Shown: piece by piece, positions 54,519 to 63,880 of the stretch
How positions within the stretch are numbered: the first letter of the stretch is position 1
Layout: each line of letters begins with the position of its first letter
Source: UBA2040 sp041751955
Lineage (GTDB): Bacteria > Bacteroidota > Bacteroidia > Flavobacteriales_D > Crocinitomicaceae
Assembly (NCBI GenBank): GCA_041751955.1
Contig: JBGSIB010000047.1
Location: forward strand, 19,637-83,636
Length of the DNA stretch: 64,000 nt
Direction: 5' to 3'
Position numbers and translations under genes: made by a program
Notes under the pieces: generated by a model
What the model saw: the letters and a program-made list of their open reading frames with translations, nothing else
Database searches by the model: none
What the model was told of the DNA's origin: nothing

Positions 54519-54674
54519 TTTATGCCGTCTGTGATATTCTATTTTTTACTGTTTTGATAATATGTAATTACATACCGATTTTTAATGCCTTTTGAATCTA
54601 AAAATCAAAAACCTTCTTGTGCAAGATTTTAGTATATTTGGTTACCATTCCCAATAGCATTTGACTTTTATTCC

Positions 54675-55244
54675 ATGAACTACAAAATCCTCCAAGAAGA
54701 AACGGTATTTGACCAGTTTTTTAAAATCAAGAAAGCGAAAATTGAGCAAGATACCTTTCAAGATGGAAAAATAACGGTGGACCGATTGTGCTTGGAACGG
54801 GGCGATTCTGTGGCTATTTTGCTGTATGAAAAAGATAGCGATTGCTTTTTGTTCACCAATCAATTTCGTTATCCGACGCTCAAAGAAGGTGGCTGGATCA
54901 TCGAATTGACTGCTGGTTCCATCGACAAAGACGAAGAACCTGAAAAAGCCGTTCGACGTGAAGTGGAAGAAGAAATTGGTTATGCGCTTGACGAAATGCA
55001 GTTTTTGTATTCCTTTTTCGTTTCACCAGGTGGAACATCTGAGCGTATTTTCCTTTTCTATGCCGAGGTAAATTCTACACAAAAATTGTTTGAAGGTGGC
55101 GGAAAATTTTCTGAAAAAGAAGACATCGAATTGGTGAAAATCAAACGGGAAGATTTGGCGGAAAAAGCAGCGAGCAATTTCTTTCGGGATGCTAAAACGA
55201 TAATGGGGGTGCAGTGGGTTTTGGGGAGAGAATTAATCGGATAA
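54675..55244 (+). CDS. Nudix hydrolase, ADP-ribose/GDP-mannose pyrophosphatase type
   Basis: A 189-residue Nudix enzyme of the YffH/AdpP group that cleaves nucleoside-diphosphate sugars. The Nudix box is complete: Gly, five residues, Glu, seven residues, REVEEEIGY (near 93-115). The preceding QFRYPTLKEGGWIIELTAG and following FFVSPGGTSERIFLF are typical. It is an independent gene to the right of the glycan locus. It could hydrolyse GDP-mannose or ADP-ribose; the sequence does not settle which. Confidence 0.9.
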   Translation: MNYKILQEETVFDQFFKIKKAKIEQDTFQDGKITVDRLCLERGDSVAILLYEKDSDCFLFTNQFRYPTLKEGGWIIELTAGSIDKDEEPEKAVRREVEEEIGYALDEMQFLYSFFVSPGGTSERIFLFYAEVNSTQKLFEGGGKFSEKEDIELVKIKREDLAEKAASNFFRDAKTIMGVQWVLGRELIG

Positions 55245-55378
55245 ACAGCTTTAAGGGTAAGTTACAGATTCTATAATTTTACAAAATTCCTCTAAAACAT
55301 TTAGTCTGATTTAAATCATATTTTTCAAATCGTTGATTTAAACATCATTCCATTTAACTTCCCTATTTTTAGCCTATA

Positions 55379-56812
55379 ATGAGAAATGACTCGGATACAT
55401 CGGAAAACCAACTCCACTTCTCGCTAATTGGTGCCGGAATAATGAGCGCAACATTAGCCGTGCTGATCAAAGAATTATTGCCAGATGCTCAAATCAATAT
55501 CTACGAGCGCATGAACGATGTGGCGGCTGAAAGTTCGAATGCATGGAATAATGCAGGAACGGGACATTCTGCGTATTGCGAACTAAATTATACGCCTCAA
55601 AAAGAAGACGGTACGATTGATATTTCCAAAGCGGTTAAAATTGCTCGTCAATTTGATGTTTCGAAGAAATTTTGGCGCTATTTGATGGGGTGCGGGCACA
55701 TTCTTTCGGATGGTTCGTTTATCCAAAATATCGACCACATGAGTTTTGTTTGGGGTGAAGAAAATTGTGCTTTTTTGAAAAAACGGGTGGAAACCATGAC
55801 AAAAAATATTTGGTTTGAAGGCATGGAATTTTCTGAAGATTTCGACGTGATTTCTCAATGGGTTCCTTTGATGATGAAAGGGCGAGATCGTTCTCAAAAA
55901 GTTGCGGCTAGTCGCATGTCGAAAGGAAAAGACGTGAATTTTGGCGCGATAACAAAAGGCATGATTAACTATTTGCGCAATTTGGAAGGCGTAAAAGTGT
56001 ACCTCGCCAACGAAATTGAAGACATCAAAAGAAGAGACGACGATCGTTGGGAATTGCATGTGAAAAATCTTGAAAATGACGCCGATTTTGTTAATCTAAC
56101 CGATTTTGTTTTCATTGGTGCTGGCGGCGCTGCTATTTCGCTTTTAGAAGATTCAGATATTCCCGAGGCGGAAGGATATGGCGGATTTCCTGTAAGTGGA
56201 AAGTTTTTACAGTGTAAAAATCCAGATGTGATTGAAATGCATCATGCGAAAGCTTATGGATTGGCAGAAGCTGGTTCGCCACCGATGTCTGTACCGCATT
56301 TAGACTCGCGATTAATCGACGGAAAAAGAACCTTGCTTTTTGGCCCATACGCCGGATTTTCGACCAAATTCTTGAAAAACGGTTCCTATTTTGATTTGCC
56401 TTTGTCTATCGAGTCGCACAACATTTGGCCACTGCTGGTAGCAGGATACAAAAACATGGATTTGACCAAATATTTGGTAAATCAAGTGACCTTATCGGAT
56501 GAAGAACGCATAGAAATGTTGCGAAAATATTATCCAGATGCGAAAGCTGAAGATTGGGAATTGATAACCGCCGGTCAGCGCGTGCAGATTATAAAAAAAG
56601 ATGCCAAGGAAGGTGGAAAACTACAATTTGGAACCGAAGTGGTGACCAGTGCCGATGGATCTCTCGCTGCATTATTAGGCGCTTCGCCCGGTGCAAGTAC
56701 ATCAGTTTCCATCATGATTGAAGTTTTACAAAAATGTTTTCCTTCTCTTTTTGAAAGCGAGGAATGGCAAGCTAAGTTGAAGGTAATGATTCCGGGGCAT
56801 GAGTTTAGATAA
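55379..56812 (+). CDS. mqo: Malate:quinone oxidoreductase
   Basis: A 477-residue FAD-dependent, membrane-associated enzyme that oxidises malate to oxaloacetate and reduces quinone in the TCA cycle. The N-terminal dinucleotide fold SLIGAGIMSATLAVLI is followed by the family stretch ESSNAWNNAGTGHSAYCELNYTP. Further Mqo signatures are GQRVQIIKKD, SLAALLGASPGASTSVSIM and the C-terminal PGHEF. The length is that of the family. It is followed 34 bases later by the truncated haemoglobin gene. Confidence 0.96.
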   Translation: MRNDSDTSENQLHFSLIGAGIMSATLAVLIKELLPDAQINIYERMNDVAAESSNAWNNAGTGHSAYCELNYTPQKEDGTIDISKAVKIARQFDVSKKFWRYLMGCGHILSDGSFIQNIDHMSFVWGEENCAFLKKRVETMTKNIWFEGMEFSEDFDVISQWVPLMMKGRDRSQKVAASRMSKGKDVNFGAITKGMINYLRNLEGVKVYLANEIEDIKRRDDDRWELHVKNLENDADFVNLTDFVFIGAGGAAISLLEDSDIPEAEGYGGFPVSGKFLQCKNPDVIEMHHAKAYGLAEAGSPPMSVPHLDSRLIDGKRTLLFGPYAGFSTKFLKNGSYFDLPLSIESHNIWPLLVAGYKNMDLTKYLVNQVTLSDEERIEMLRKYYPDAKAEDWELITAGQRVQIIKKDAKEGGKLQFGTEVVTSADGSLAALLGASPGASTSVSIMIEVLQKCFPSLFESEEWQAKLKVMIPGHEFR

Positions 56813-56846
56813 CACTAGACTGTTTTTGATTGATTAGCTTTGTCAT

Positions 56847-57194
56847 ATGAAATCAATTGAAACCCTTTCCGACCTTGAATTACTAATTGATACTTTTTAC
56901 GGGAAAGTGATGAAGGACGAAGGTTTAGCTCCTTTTTTTGAAGAATTTGATATGGCTGATCACATGCCACGTATGGTTTCTTTTTGGGCTTTTTTATTGC
57001 TGGATGTTCATGGATACAAGGGAAATGTGATCGAAAAACACCTGCACATGCCTTTGAAAAAAGAACATTTTGATCGTTGGGTGGAATTGTTTGATGGGAC
57101 TTTGGACGAGCTTTTTGAAGGAGAGAAAGTGACACTTGCAAAACAAAAAGTGAATGTATTGCGTTGGACGATGGAGTCGAAGGTGAATGGTTGA
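56847..57194 (+). CDS. Group III truncated haemoglobin
   Basis: A 115-residue small haem protein of the 2-over-2 globin group III (HbP type). The pattern includes LIDTFYGKVMKDEGLAPFF in the first helix and, near the middle of the protein, HLHMPLKKEHFDRWVELF, where group III globins carry the haem-proximal histidine. Group III globins bind O2, NO or cyanide; the physiological role is usually unknown. It follows mqo closely on the same strand and may be cotranscribed. Confidence 0.9.
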   Translation: MKSIETLSDLELLIDTFYGKVMKDEGLAPFFEEFDMADHMPRMVSFWAFLLLDVHGYKGNVIEKHLHMPLKKEHFDRWVELFDGTLDELFEGEKVTLAKQKVNVLRWTMESKVNG

Positions 57195-57341
57195 GGTTTT
57201 TTTTAGGTGATTGAGTGAAGATATATTCCTTAGCGGTCGTCTAGTTTTTTGTTAGATTATAAAAATTTAAATTTTTATTTAACTACTGATTATCAACGAA
57301 ATAAGATGTTTGTTTACGACAAATTTATTCCCGTTCCCCTT

Positions 57342-58373
57342 TCACTTCAGCCTCCCCTTTTCCGACAACAATATCGCTATGGGTCGTGTACTCGGAAATT
57401 CTGAAAACAAGATCAGCAAAATAACTGTAATTGGCGTACTCAAGGCCATCCCGACGATTCCCCAAATGGAGCCCCAAATAGATAAGGATAGCAGAACTAC
57501 TAGCGAACTCAAATTCAAAGTATTGCCCATCATTTTTGGATCTAAAAAGTTCCCAACGATCACTTGAATCAAGCCGATTATGGCTAAAATCCATATAGCA
57601 GGCCCCAACTCGCCAAATTGCAATAAAGCAAAAAGAGCTGGAAATAAAGACGCAACGAGCGAACCGATGGTCGGAACATAATTCAACAGAAATATAATGA
57701 GTGCCCAGAAAAATGCTCCGTTCACCCCGAATATCTTTAAAACAATGAAGCTGAGCAAGGCTGTCAAAACACTCAAAACAGTTTTCAAAAATAAATACTC
57801 ACCGATAGAGGTATCAATTTTCTTTATGATTTTATTGGAATGGTCTAAGTGTATCTTGTCCGAATGAAAAGCCATCCATTTTCTTGGGAAACCACTTTCT
57901 TCCAACAAAAGGAAAAGGATGTAAATCAATATGATAAATACATTTCCAAACAGAGAAGTTATCGTGTTGATGAGGGATGACAACAATTTAGAGATATTCA
58001 ATTCTCCTATTTGACCTTTAACCTGAGATAAAATATCGACATTATAGGCGTCGTTAAGACCACCTATTAATTGTCTGAAATTTTTCTCATATAGAGGAAC
58101 GTTTTTGCTCAACTCCTGAATATTGGACGAAACCATAGAAACCACAAGACCGATTATAACGAACAAACCAATTGTCGCTACCACACTTAAGGCCCAAGAA
58201 GGTACTTTTTCACGAATGAACTTTATTCGTTCGAGTAGCTTCCGAATTTCACGAATAATAAACCATACAAATACAGCAATCACAATCGGAATCAATAAAT
58301 TTTTACCAAAAACCAACACAGTCACAATAAAAGTGAGGATAATTGAATTGTAGGCCATTTTCTGTAATTGCAT
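57342..58373 (-). CDS. AI-2E family transporter (PerM/TqsA-like)
   Basis: A 343-residue membrane protein with about eight helices, in the typical arrangement of the AI-2E/PerM superfamily (formerly UPF0118), including LLNYVPTIGSLVASLFP and LDPKMMGNTLNLSSLVVLLSLSIWG split across its C-terminal half. Members include AI-2 exporters and Na+/H+ antiporters, so the substrate is open. The ATG at 58373 is used; a second in-frame ATG at 58358 is possible. No neighbours point to its role. Confidence 0.9.
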   Translation of the reverse strand: MQLQKMAYNSIILTFIVTVLVFGKNLLIPIVIAVFVWFIIREIRKLLERIKFIREKVPSWALSVVATIGLFVIIGLVVSMVSSNIQELSKNVPLYEKNFRQLIGGLNDAYNVDILSQVKGQIGELNISKLLSSLINTITSLFGNVFIILIYILFLLLEESGFPRKWMAFHSDKIHLDHSNKIIKKIDTSIGEYLFLKTVLSVLTALLSFIVLKIFGVNGAFFWALIIFLLNYVPTIGSLVASLFPALFALLQFGELGPAIWILAIIGLIQVIVGNFLDPKMMGNTLNLSSLVVLLSLSIWGSIWGIVGMALSTPITVILLILFSEFPSTRPIAILLSEKGRLK

Positions 58374-58483
58374 CTTCTTTCTCTTAGTTGAACGAAGTTA
58401 GTTTTTCTTCTCAAAAAACCAAAAGTTAAATAGTTGGCACAAAACAGTTTTCATTGGAAAAGGTTAAACTCTCAGAGACAAAA

Positions 58484-58514
58484 AAAGGGATGCCTAATCT
58501 GTAGACATCCCTTT
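58484..58514 (-). terminator. Terminator of the small membrane protein gene
   Basis: AAAGGGATG (58484-58492) pairs exactly with CATCCCTTT (58506-58514). On the minus strand the stem is followed by a run of T residues. It lies 20 bases after the stop of the gene ending at 58534. Confidence 0.85.
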
Positions 58515-58533
58515 GAAATATTGTTGAATTTTA

Positions 58534-59010
58534 TTAGCTCATTGCTTTTACATTCATATAGTACAAAGCAATGAAAACAATTGTGATTATTGCTCCCATC
58601 GTTCCGAAAGGCAATCCGAACAATAATGGAAGAATAATTCCAGCAACACCAGCTCCAGCGTAAATAAAGAATCCTTGTTTTTTCAAATTCCACATTTTGA
58701 TAACTCCAAATAATGAAACTAGAACCAAAACAGTCGCAGCTATCATATATGGCCATGAAAACGCCGTTTCAGCAGCAGCCATTGCATCATCCATTCCTGG
58801 CATATCTGAATATAAATCCGGATTCTCAGCTCTTGCTTTCTCCATCGCATCATTCAAACCTGTTCCAACAGTATCCATAGCTGTTTTAGCCGTTCCTGCT
58901 AGTATCATTCCGATAATTCCAATACCTGATGCAATAAAGCTTAAGATACAAAGCACAGTCAAAAAAGTCGGTCTTTGAGGTGCTCCACTTGTTTCTACAT
59001 TTTCACTCAT
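58534..59010 (-). CDS. Hypothetical four-helix membrane protein
   Basis: A 158-residue protein with no recognised family. A polar N-terminus precedes one hydrophobic helix (about 16-40), a polar acidic loop rich in Asp, Glu and Met (about 45-85), and then three helices (about 86-108, 114-132, 135-155). The Ala- and Gly-rich composition is that of an ordinary small integral membrane protein. It ends at a good terminator and is an independent unit. Confidence 0.75.
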   Translation of the reverse strand: MSENVETSGAPQRPTFLTVLCILSFIASGIGIIGMILAGTAKTAMDTVGTGLNDAMEKARAENPDLYSDMPGMDDAMAAAETAFSWPYMIAATVLVLVSLFGVIKMWNLKKQGFFIYAGAGVAGIILPLLFGLPFGTMGAIITIVFIALYYMNVKAMS

Positions 59011-59516
59011 AATTTCTATTTTTTTAAAGTTTACGATGCCAAGATATACATATATATGTTAAACTTAAATATTTGTTAAAATAAGTTTTTAACAATGGAT
59101 TTTGTGTAACCAACTTCAACTAAATCAATTGAATGTCTTTTTTATAACATTTCAGAGCAGAAAAAAACAAGCCTATTTTCATGCTGGGAAATGGGTGATT
59201 CGATAAATTTTTACATGCTCATTAGGGCCCCAATTATAGCAAATATTATCATCAGAGCATACAACGAGAGCACAATGATGGTGAAAATGCCAATGTATTT
59301 AAAATGCTTTTGATCTGTCTGTTATTTATCCTGATGATGTATTTTCTTCGTTAAGAAAAGAATCGCTCATACTACTATAGTTTATACTGTTTAGGTTTTG
59401 AAAATACCGAATATCAGAACGCAATTGAAATTTATTCTTGATTATTACATTTTTGTTAATAATTCGTAAGTAAACTAGGGCTAAACCTTTCGCCTCTATC
59501 TTTGTTTCTTTTTTGT
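59011..59516. other. 506-bp region without an intact gene
   Basis: Between the small membrane protein (starting at 59010) and the metallophosphoesterase (starting at 59517) I find no intact gene. The only coding-like signal is the broken minus-strand membrane-protein remnant at 59211-59370. The rest is AT-rich upstream sequence. A TATCTTTG at 59497-59504 resembles a -7 element but has no -33 partner at a normal distance. Confidence 0.55.
59211..59370 (-). pseudogene. Remnant of a tiny single-helix membrane protein gene
   Basis: On the minus strand an ATG at 59370 starts MSDSFLNEENTSSG and stops at TAA (59328-59326). Shortly after, in another frame, comes a stretch of 36 residues ending at TAA (59213-59211). 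It begins QTDQKHFKYIGIF and continues as a clean membrane helix ending IIGALMSM. Together they look like one protein of about 50 residues, acidic N-terminus plus one helix, whose frame is broken. The second frame has its own TAA at 59324-59322 and no near start codon, so a single-base change does not restore it. Confidence 0.4.
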
Positions 59517-60752
59517 ATGCGCCAACTCATCATTATATTCGTTTTTCTTTTGCTCGAATGGTACGCTTTTCAGGCTATTCGTACCATAACCAAACAAAAT
59601 TGGATCGCCATTTTGTATTGGTCGGTTGGTGTTTTTATCATCGCCAATATTTGGTATCAGTTTGCTTTTGGTGAAAAGTCGGGTAACTTAAATCCAACGC
59701 GGAATTATGCCATCGGAATTATGTTTACAATGATGGCTTTCAATTTGACGTTGATTGTCTTTCTTTTTGGCGAAGATATTGTTCGATTATTCGTCGGAAT
59801 TGGTCGTAAACTCTTCGGTAGCGAAGAATACAGTTCCTTTTTGCCTTCACGTCGTAAATTGGTGAGTCAAATTGCATTAGGTTTTGCTGCTATTCCTTTT
59901 TCGGCCTTGATTTACGGCATGATCAAAGGGAAATACAATTACCGTGTTTTGAATTACACACTCACTTTTCCGGATTTGCCTGACGCTTTTGATGGGTACC
60001 AAATCACGCAAATTTCCGACATTCACTCGGGTAGTTTCGACAACAAAGAAAAACTGATTTACGCCGTCGATTTAATCAATCAACAAAAATCGGATGTCAT
60101 CCTTTTTACAGGCGATTTGGTCAACAATAAAGCAGAAGAAATGCACCCTTGGATGGACGTTTTCTCAGAACTTTCGGCAAACGATGGTGTCTTTTCTATT
60201 TTGGGAAATCACGATTATGGCGATTACATTCCGTGGGATTCGCAAGAAGCTAAAGACCAAAACCTGGAAGATTTGAAAAAAATTCAGAAAGACCTTGGAT
60301 TTGAATTGCTCTTGAACGAACACCGTTTCTTGGAAAAAAATGGGGAGCGCATCGCTTTGGTGGGCATAGAAAATTGGGGAGCTGGTGGGTTCAAAAAAGC
60401 CGGCGACTTGAAAAAAGCGACCGCCAATCTCAACAATGAAGAATTCAAGATTTTAATGAGTCACGACCCTTCGCATTGGGACAAACAAGTAATCGACGAT
60501 GCTTTGCATTATCATTTGACTTTGAGCGGACACACACACGGGATGCAATTCGGGATAGAAATTCCAGGCTGGATCAAGTGGAGTCCCGTGAGTTTGCGTT
60601 ATCCGCGTTGGGCTGGATTGTACCAAGTAAAAGGGCAAATACTGAACGTAAACCGTGGATTTGGATTTTTGGCGTACCCCGGAAGAGTTGGTATTGCACC
60701 AGAAATTACCGTCATTCAATTGAAAAAAGGAAATTTGACGGCAATCGCCTGA
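59517..60752 (+). CDS. Membrane-anchored metallophosphoesterase
   Basis: A 411-residue protein with four or so N-terminal membrane helices (to about residue 145) followed by a calcineurin-like metallophosphoesterase domain. The metal motifs are in order: DIHSG, GDLVNN, GNHDYGDY, MSHDPSHW and GHTHGMQFG. This layout matches YkuE/YaeI-type enzymes, which act on phospholipid-related substrates in some bacteria. The ATG at 59517 is preferred over the in-frame TTG at 59502. It is followed 19 bases later by the PrsW-like gene, probably in one operon. Confidence 0.92.
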   Translation: MRQLIIIFVFLLLEWYAFQAIRTITKQNWIAILYWSVGVFIIANIWYQFAFGEKSGNLNPTRNYAIGIMFTMMAFNLTLIVFLFGEDIVRLFVGIGRKLFGSEEYSSFLPSRRKLVSQIALGFAAIPFSALIYGMIKGKYNYRVLNYTLTFPDLPDAFDGYQITQISDIHSGSFDNKEKLIYAVDLINQQKSDVILFTGDLVNNKAEEMHPWMDVFSELSANDGVFSILGNHDYGDYIPWDSQEAKDQNLEDLKKIQKDLGFELLLNEHRFLEKNGERIALVGIENWGAGGFKKAGDLKKATANLNNEEFKILMSHDPSHWDKQVIDDALHYHLTLSGHTHGMQFGIEIPGWIKWSPVSLRYPRWAGLYQVKGQILNVNRGFGFLAYPGRVGIAPEITVIQLKKGNLTAIA

Positions 60753-60771
60753 TTTCTTCTATTTTTAAGGC

Positions 60772-62103
60772 ATGATCGTCGCCTATATCCTTATTGCTTT
60801 ATTTGTCGCATGGATTTGGGTCGACTATTTCCGTCTCATAGATATTTTTGAAAAAAATAATCTGCTTTATGTAGGATTGGTTTTTGGCCTGGGGGTTTGT
60901 TCCGTCGGCATCGTTATTCTCATTCAGCGCTACTTTCTGTATCCATCGGGTTGGTATCTGAATGGCGATATGATCAATGATTTCGGCTACAGCGTTTTTG
61001 GAATAGGCTTGGTGGAAGAAATTGCCAAAATCACACCTTTTCTGCTGTTTCATGGCGTTTTCCGCAAAAAACTCAACGAACCCATCGATTATTTGGCCTT
61101 CATTTGTATTTCTGCCTTGGGGTTTTCAGCCGCCGAAAACGTGATGTACTATCAAATGCATGGCTCGCACATCATTATCAATCGGTCGATTTTGTGCTCA
61201 ATTTCTCACATGTTCGATACAGCCATTTTAGCGTACGGATTCATTCTTTTGCGCTTCAACCCAAAATTTAAGAATCCTTTGATCATTTTTGGTTTTCTCT
61301 TGATGGCCGCCTTGGCACACGGTATTTATGATTTTTGGCTCTTGAACCAGAAAATGCCTTTTGGTTACCTCATCACCTTGGCTTTTTACTTTTATACCAT
61401 TTCCATTTTCGCCACCATACTCAACAACGCACTCAATAATTCGCCCCATTTTTCCTACAAAAAAGCCATCAACACCGATTTGCTCACCAAGCGAATGTTT
61501 CTGTATTATGGCGTGGTTTTCTTTTTACAATTTGCCATTGTTACCTTTGAAACCGACCTTCCCAACGGACTCTACAACCTCTTGTATTCCTTTCTATTCT
61601 CAGGAACTATTGTTGCTATTTCCGTGCTCCGTTTGAGTCGATTTTCACTTATCCAAGGTCGGTGGAACAAAATTAAATTTGAGCTCCCTTTTTATCTTTT
61701 CGGCGGACCTTTGAACAAAAAAGATGAGTTCCGTCCCTTTGGCATTCAAATCAAAGGCTCCACGCACAACGAAGTCTATCTTGCCGAAATGTTGGAAGAA
61801 TATGTGTACCTCATTTCCATGGATAAAAGTGGTACACAAGCACAACTTGCCTTTATCGAAAAGAAAATACACCTGAAAGACGACCAAGTACATTACATCG
61901 TCAAAGCTTTTCAATACGACAAATATGGTCCCTACGAATCCATTTTATTGAAACCCAAAGAAGGTCGTGGTTCGCACACTCGAGGAAAAATGCCCATCGT
62001 TGCCAAAATGACGATCATTGAGTCGCCTCACCCAACCAACCCCAATGCTACGCGCAAAAAATACAGGTTTGAGGAGTGGGTTTATGTGAAGAAGATGAAG
62101 TAA
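60772..62103 (+). CDS. PrsW-family intramembrane metalloprotease-like protein
   Basis: A 443-residue protein. The N-terminal half has about eight membrane helices with the PrsW motifs: EEIAK (82-86), E122 in SAAENVMYY, H146 in ISHMFDT and H183/D187 in AHGIYD. Known relatives cleave anti-sigma factors within the membrane. The C-terminal third (from about 290) is soluble and has no family I recognise. Regulated targets are not visible nearby. The gene is in the same direction as the metallophosphoesterase and probably cotranscribed with it. Confidence 0.82.
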   Translation: MIVAYILIALFVAWIWVDYFRLIDIFEKNNLLYVGLVFGLGVCSVGIVILIQRYFLYPSGWYLNGDMINDFGYSVFGIGLVEEIAKITPFLLFHGVFRKKLNEPIDYLAFICISALGFSAAENVMYYQMHGSHIIINRSILCSISHMFDTAILAYGFILLRFNPKFKNPLIIFGFLLMAALAHGIYDFWLLNQKMPFGYLITLAFYFYTISIFATILNNALNNSPHFSYKKAINTDLLTKRMFLYYGVVFFLQFAIVTFETDLPNGLYNLLYSFLFSGTIVAISVLRLSRFSLIQGRWNKIKFELPFYLFGGPLNKKDEFRPFGIQIKGSTHNEVYLAEMLEEYVYLISMDKSGTQAQLAFIEKKIHLKDDQVHYIVKAFQYDKYGPYESILLKPKEGRGSHTRGKMPIVAKMTIIESPHPTNPNATRKKYRFEEWVYVKKMK

Positions 62104-62367
62104 GTTTTGATGATGTTTTCTGTCGTTGCTGTTTTATATCTCTGGCGTATTGTATTATTGAAATTATTTTTTTTCACTATTGTCCGATTAAATTTACAGC
62201 CCAAAGAAAAATTTATTTTACCTTGCTTTTCCTTGACCCTTCAAAGCATAGAAGAGCAAGCGGTAATGTAACCATCCTGCCTACCGTGGCCATTCGGACA
62301 CTAATGATTGTTATATTTCAAAAAATGCTTATTTTGAATAATTGTTAGGTAAAGTCATTCCTTATTT

Positions 62368-63078
62368 ATGAACTCGATGCGAGAAAAAATTATATTCATT
62401 ATGTTGTCATTCTTTTTCACATTTCAGTGCTTAGGTCAAGACGAACATGAGTTATTTCGAGCAACATTTTTTAGAAGGTTTTTCAACTCTTCAATTGACA
62501 ACTTTCAGGGAATTTCCTTAAAAAATGTTGAGTCTAAAATCTATTTTGGGAAAAAACTATCTCAACCTCGATATTATGAACTTTATGGAACTTCCGAACG
62601 AGAATTGCGACGAGTCAATTTTCAATGCAAATTGAAAAATAAGGTTAAACCAATCCAACGGGAAGTTTTAAAAACTTATTGTCTATATATCCGAAATGAT
62701 TCTAAATATAGTTCTTGGTTTGACACGACTATAGGAGATTGGAAAGATGAATACTATGATACTTTAAACGCTCTTATTAATTCAGAAATACTGGCTTCAA
62801 GTAAAGAAGAAAACAATTTGGTTAAGATTATTTTGAATAGAAAAACCAATAAATATTATATAATCTCAAATAATTATTGCGCTCTTTTAAAAATTCGAGT
62901 TCATAAGTTTAGAAATTGGATTTTTATGAAAAGATATGGATATAGTTTTGATAAAGAGTCAATTGCAGTTAGTGTTATGAACTCTATGCAGCTTTGTGAT
63001 TACGCACCAGAGAATTTCGATAACGTACTTGATTTAGATGTAAATTGCTTCAATTTATATAGTATCACTAAAGAATGA
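62368..63078 (+). CDS. Hypothetical exported protein
   Basis: A 236-residue protein that I do not recognise. A signal peptide is clear (IIFIMLSFFFTFQCLGQD, cleavage near residue 23), followed by a mixed polar chain rich in Lys, Asn, Tyr and Phe. The ATG at 62368 is used; the ATG at 62377 (MREKII) is as good. It stands apart, with 264 bases of empty sequence upstream, and its codons look AT-richer than those of the preceding genes, which may point to acquisition from elsewhere. No domain or catalytic motif was found. Confidence 0.65.
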   Translation: MNSMREKIIFIMLSFFFTFQCLGQDEHELFRATFFRRFFNSSIDNFQGISLKNVESKIYFGKKLSQPRYYELYGTSERELRRVNFQCKLKNKVKPIQREVLKTYCLYIRNDSKYSSWFDTTIGDWKDEYYDTLNALINSEILASSKEENNLVKIILNRKTNKYYIISNNYCALLKIRVHKFRNWIFMKRYGYSFDKESIAVSVMNSMQLCDYAPENFDNVLDLDVNCFNLYSITKE

Positions 63079-63319
63079 TAATTGAGTAAGAGTTTGAGAC
63101 CATGAATGAGATTAATCCGTTGTGAGCGTGTTTATGAAGAAGTTGAAGTAAGAAAAAAAAATGTTGTTTTACGCATTTTGGGTTGTTGCGATAATCACCA
63201 GAAAAGTGGATGACAAGATCTTAAAACAACCGATACGTTTAACAAAACCGCTTAATTTATCGTCAATTTTTTAGAGGAAAATCCCTCCTTTTGCCGTATA
63301 TTTGAGTAGGAAAGTACAC

Positions 63320-63880
63320 ATGAAAAACATAGATAAAAATAGCTTAGAAAATGCATATCGTTTGTTTGAGACAGATGATATAAGTTTATTCGAAGTGGGC
63401 ACAACGAAGGGTCTCATGCAAATACACGAATATTTATTTCGAGGATTGTATGATTTTGCAGGGCTTATTCGCACAAAAAATATTTCGAAAGGTGGTTTTA
63501 GGTTTGCCAACACTTTATATCTAAAAGAAATTTTAGTCAAAATTGAACAAATGCCGGAAAACAATTTTGAAGAAATCATTGCGAAATACGTAGAAATGAA
63601 CATTGCTCATCCTTTTATGGAAGGGAATGGCAGAACGATGCGCATCTGGTTGGATCTGATTCTAAAAACTAAGCTTCAAAAAATGGTCAACTGGCAATTT
63701 GTAGATAAAACACTGTACTTACAATCCATGGAAAGAAGCCCAATTAACGATTTGGAATTAAAGACTTTACTCCTTGCCAATCTAACGAATGAAATAGACA
63801 ATAGAGAGATTATTTTTAAAGGAATAGAACAATCTTATTTTTATGAAGGATACCAGAAAGACGACGACGAAGTAAAATAA
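63320..63880 (+). CDS. Class III Fic-domain AMP transferase
   Basis: A 186-residue Fic protein that would transfer AMP (or another nucleotide part) to a protein target. The active-site motif is HPFMEGNGR (97-105). The C-terminus carries SYFYEG (172-177), which fits the class III self-inhibitory motif (S/T)xxxE(G/N), as in the Neisseria NmFic type. So the enzyme is probably held inactive until the inhibitory helix is displaced. The ATG at 63320 is used, not the TTG at 63302. No antitoxin-like partner gene precedes it, as expected when the inhibitor is built in. Its targets are unknown; related FicT toxins modify type II topoisomerases. Confidence 0.87.
   Translation: MKNIDKNSLENAYRLFETDDISLFEVGTTKGLMQIHEYLFRGLYDFAGLIRTKNISKGGFRFANTLYLKEILVKIEQMPENNFEEIIAKYVEMNIAHPFMEGNGRTMRIWLDLILKTKLQKMVNWQFVDKTLYLQSMERSPINDLELKTLLLANLTNEIDNREIIFKGIEQSYFYEGYQKDDDEVK

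Noticed and set aside
55583..56059. 158-codon minus-strand frame within mqo
   Set aside because: Antisense to malate:quinone oxidoreductase, low-complexity Phe/His-rich translation.
56835..56842. TAGCTTTG as a promoter -7 element for the truncated haemoglobin
   Set aside because: It ends five bases before the ATG and has no TTTG at the required distance upstream.
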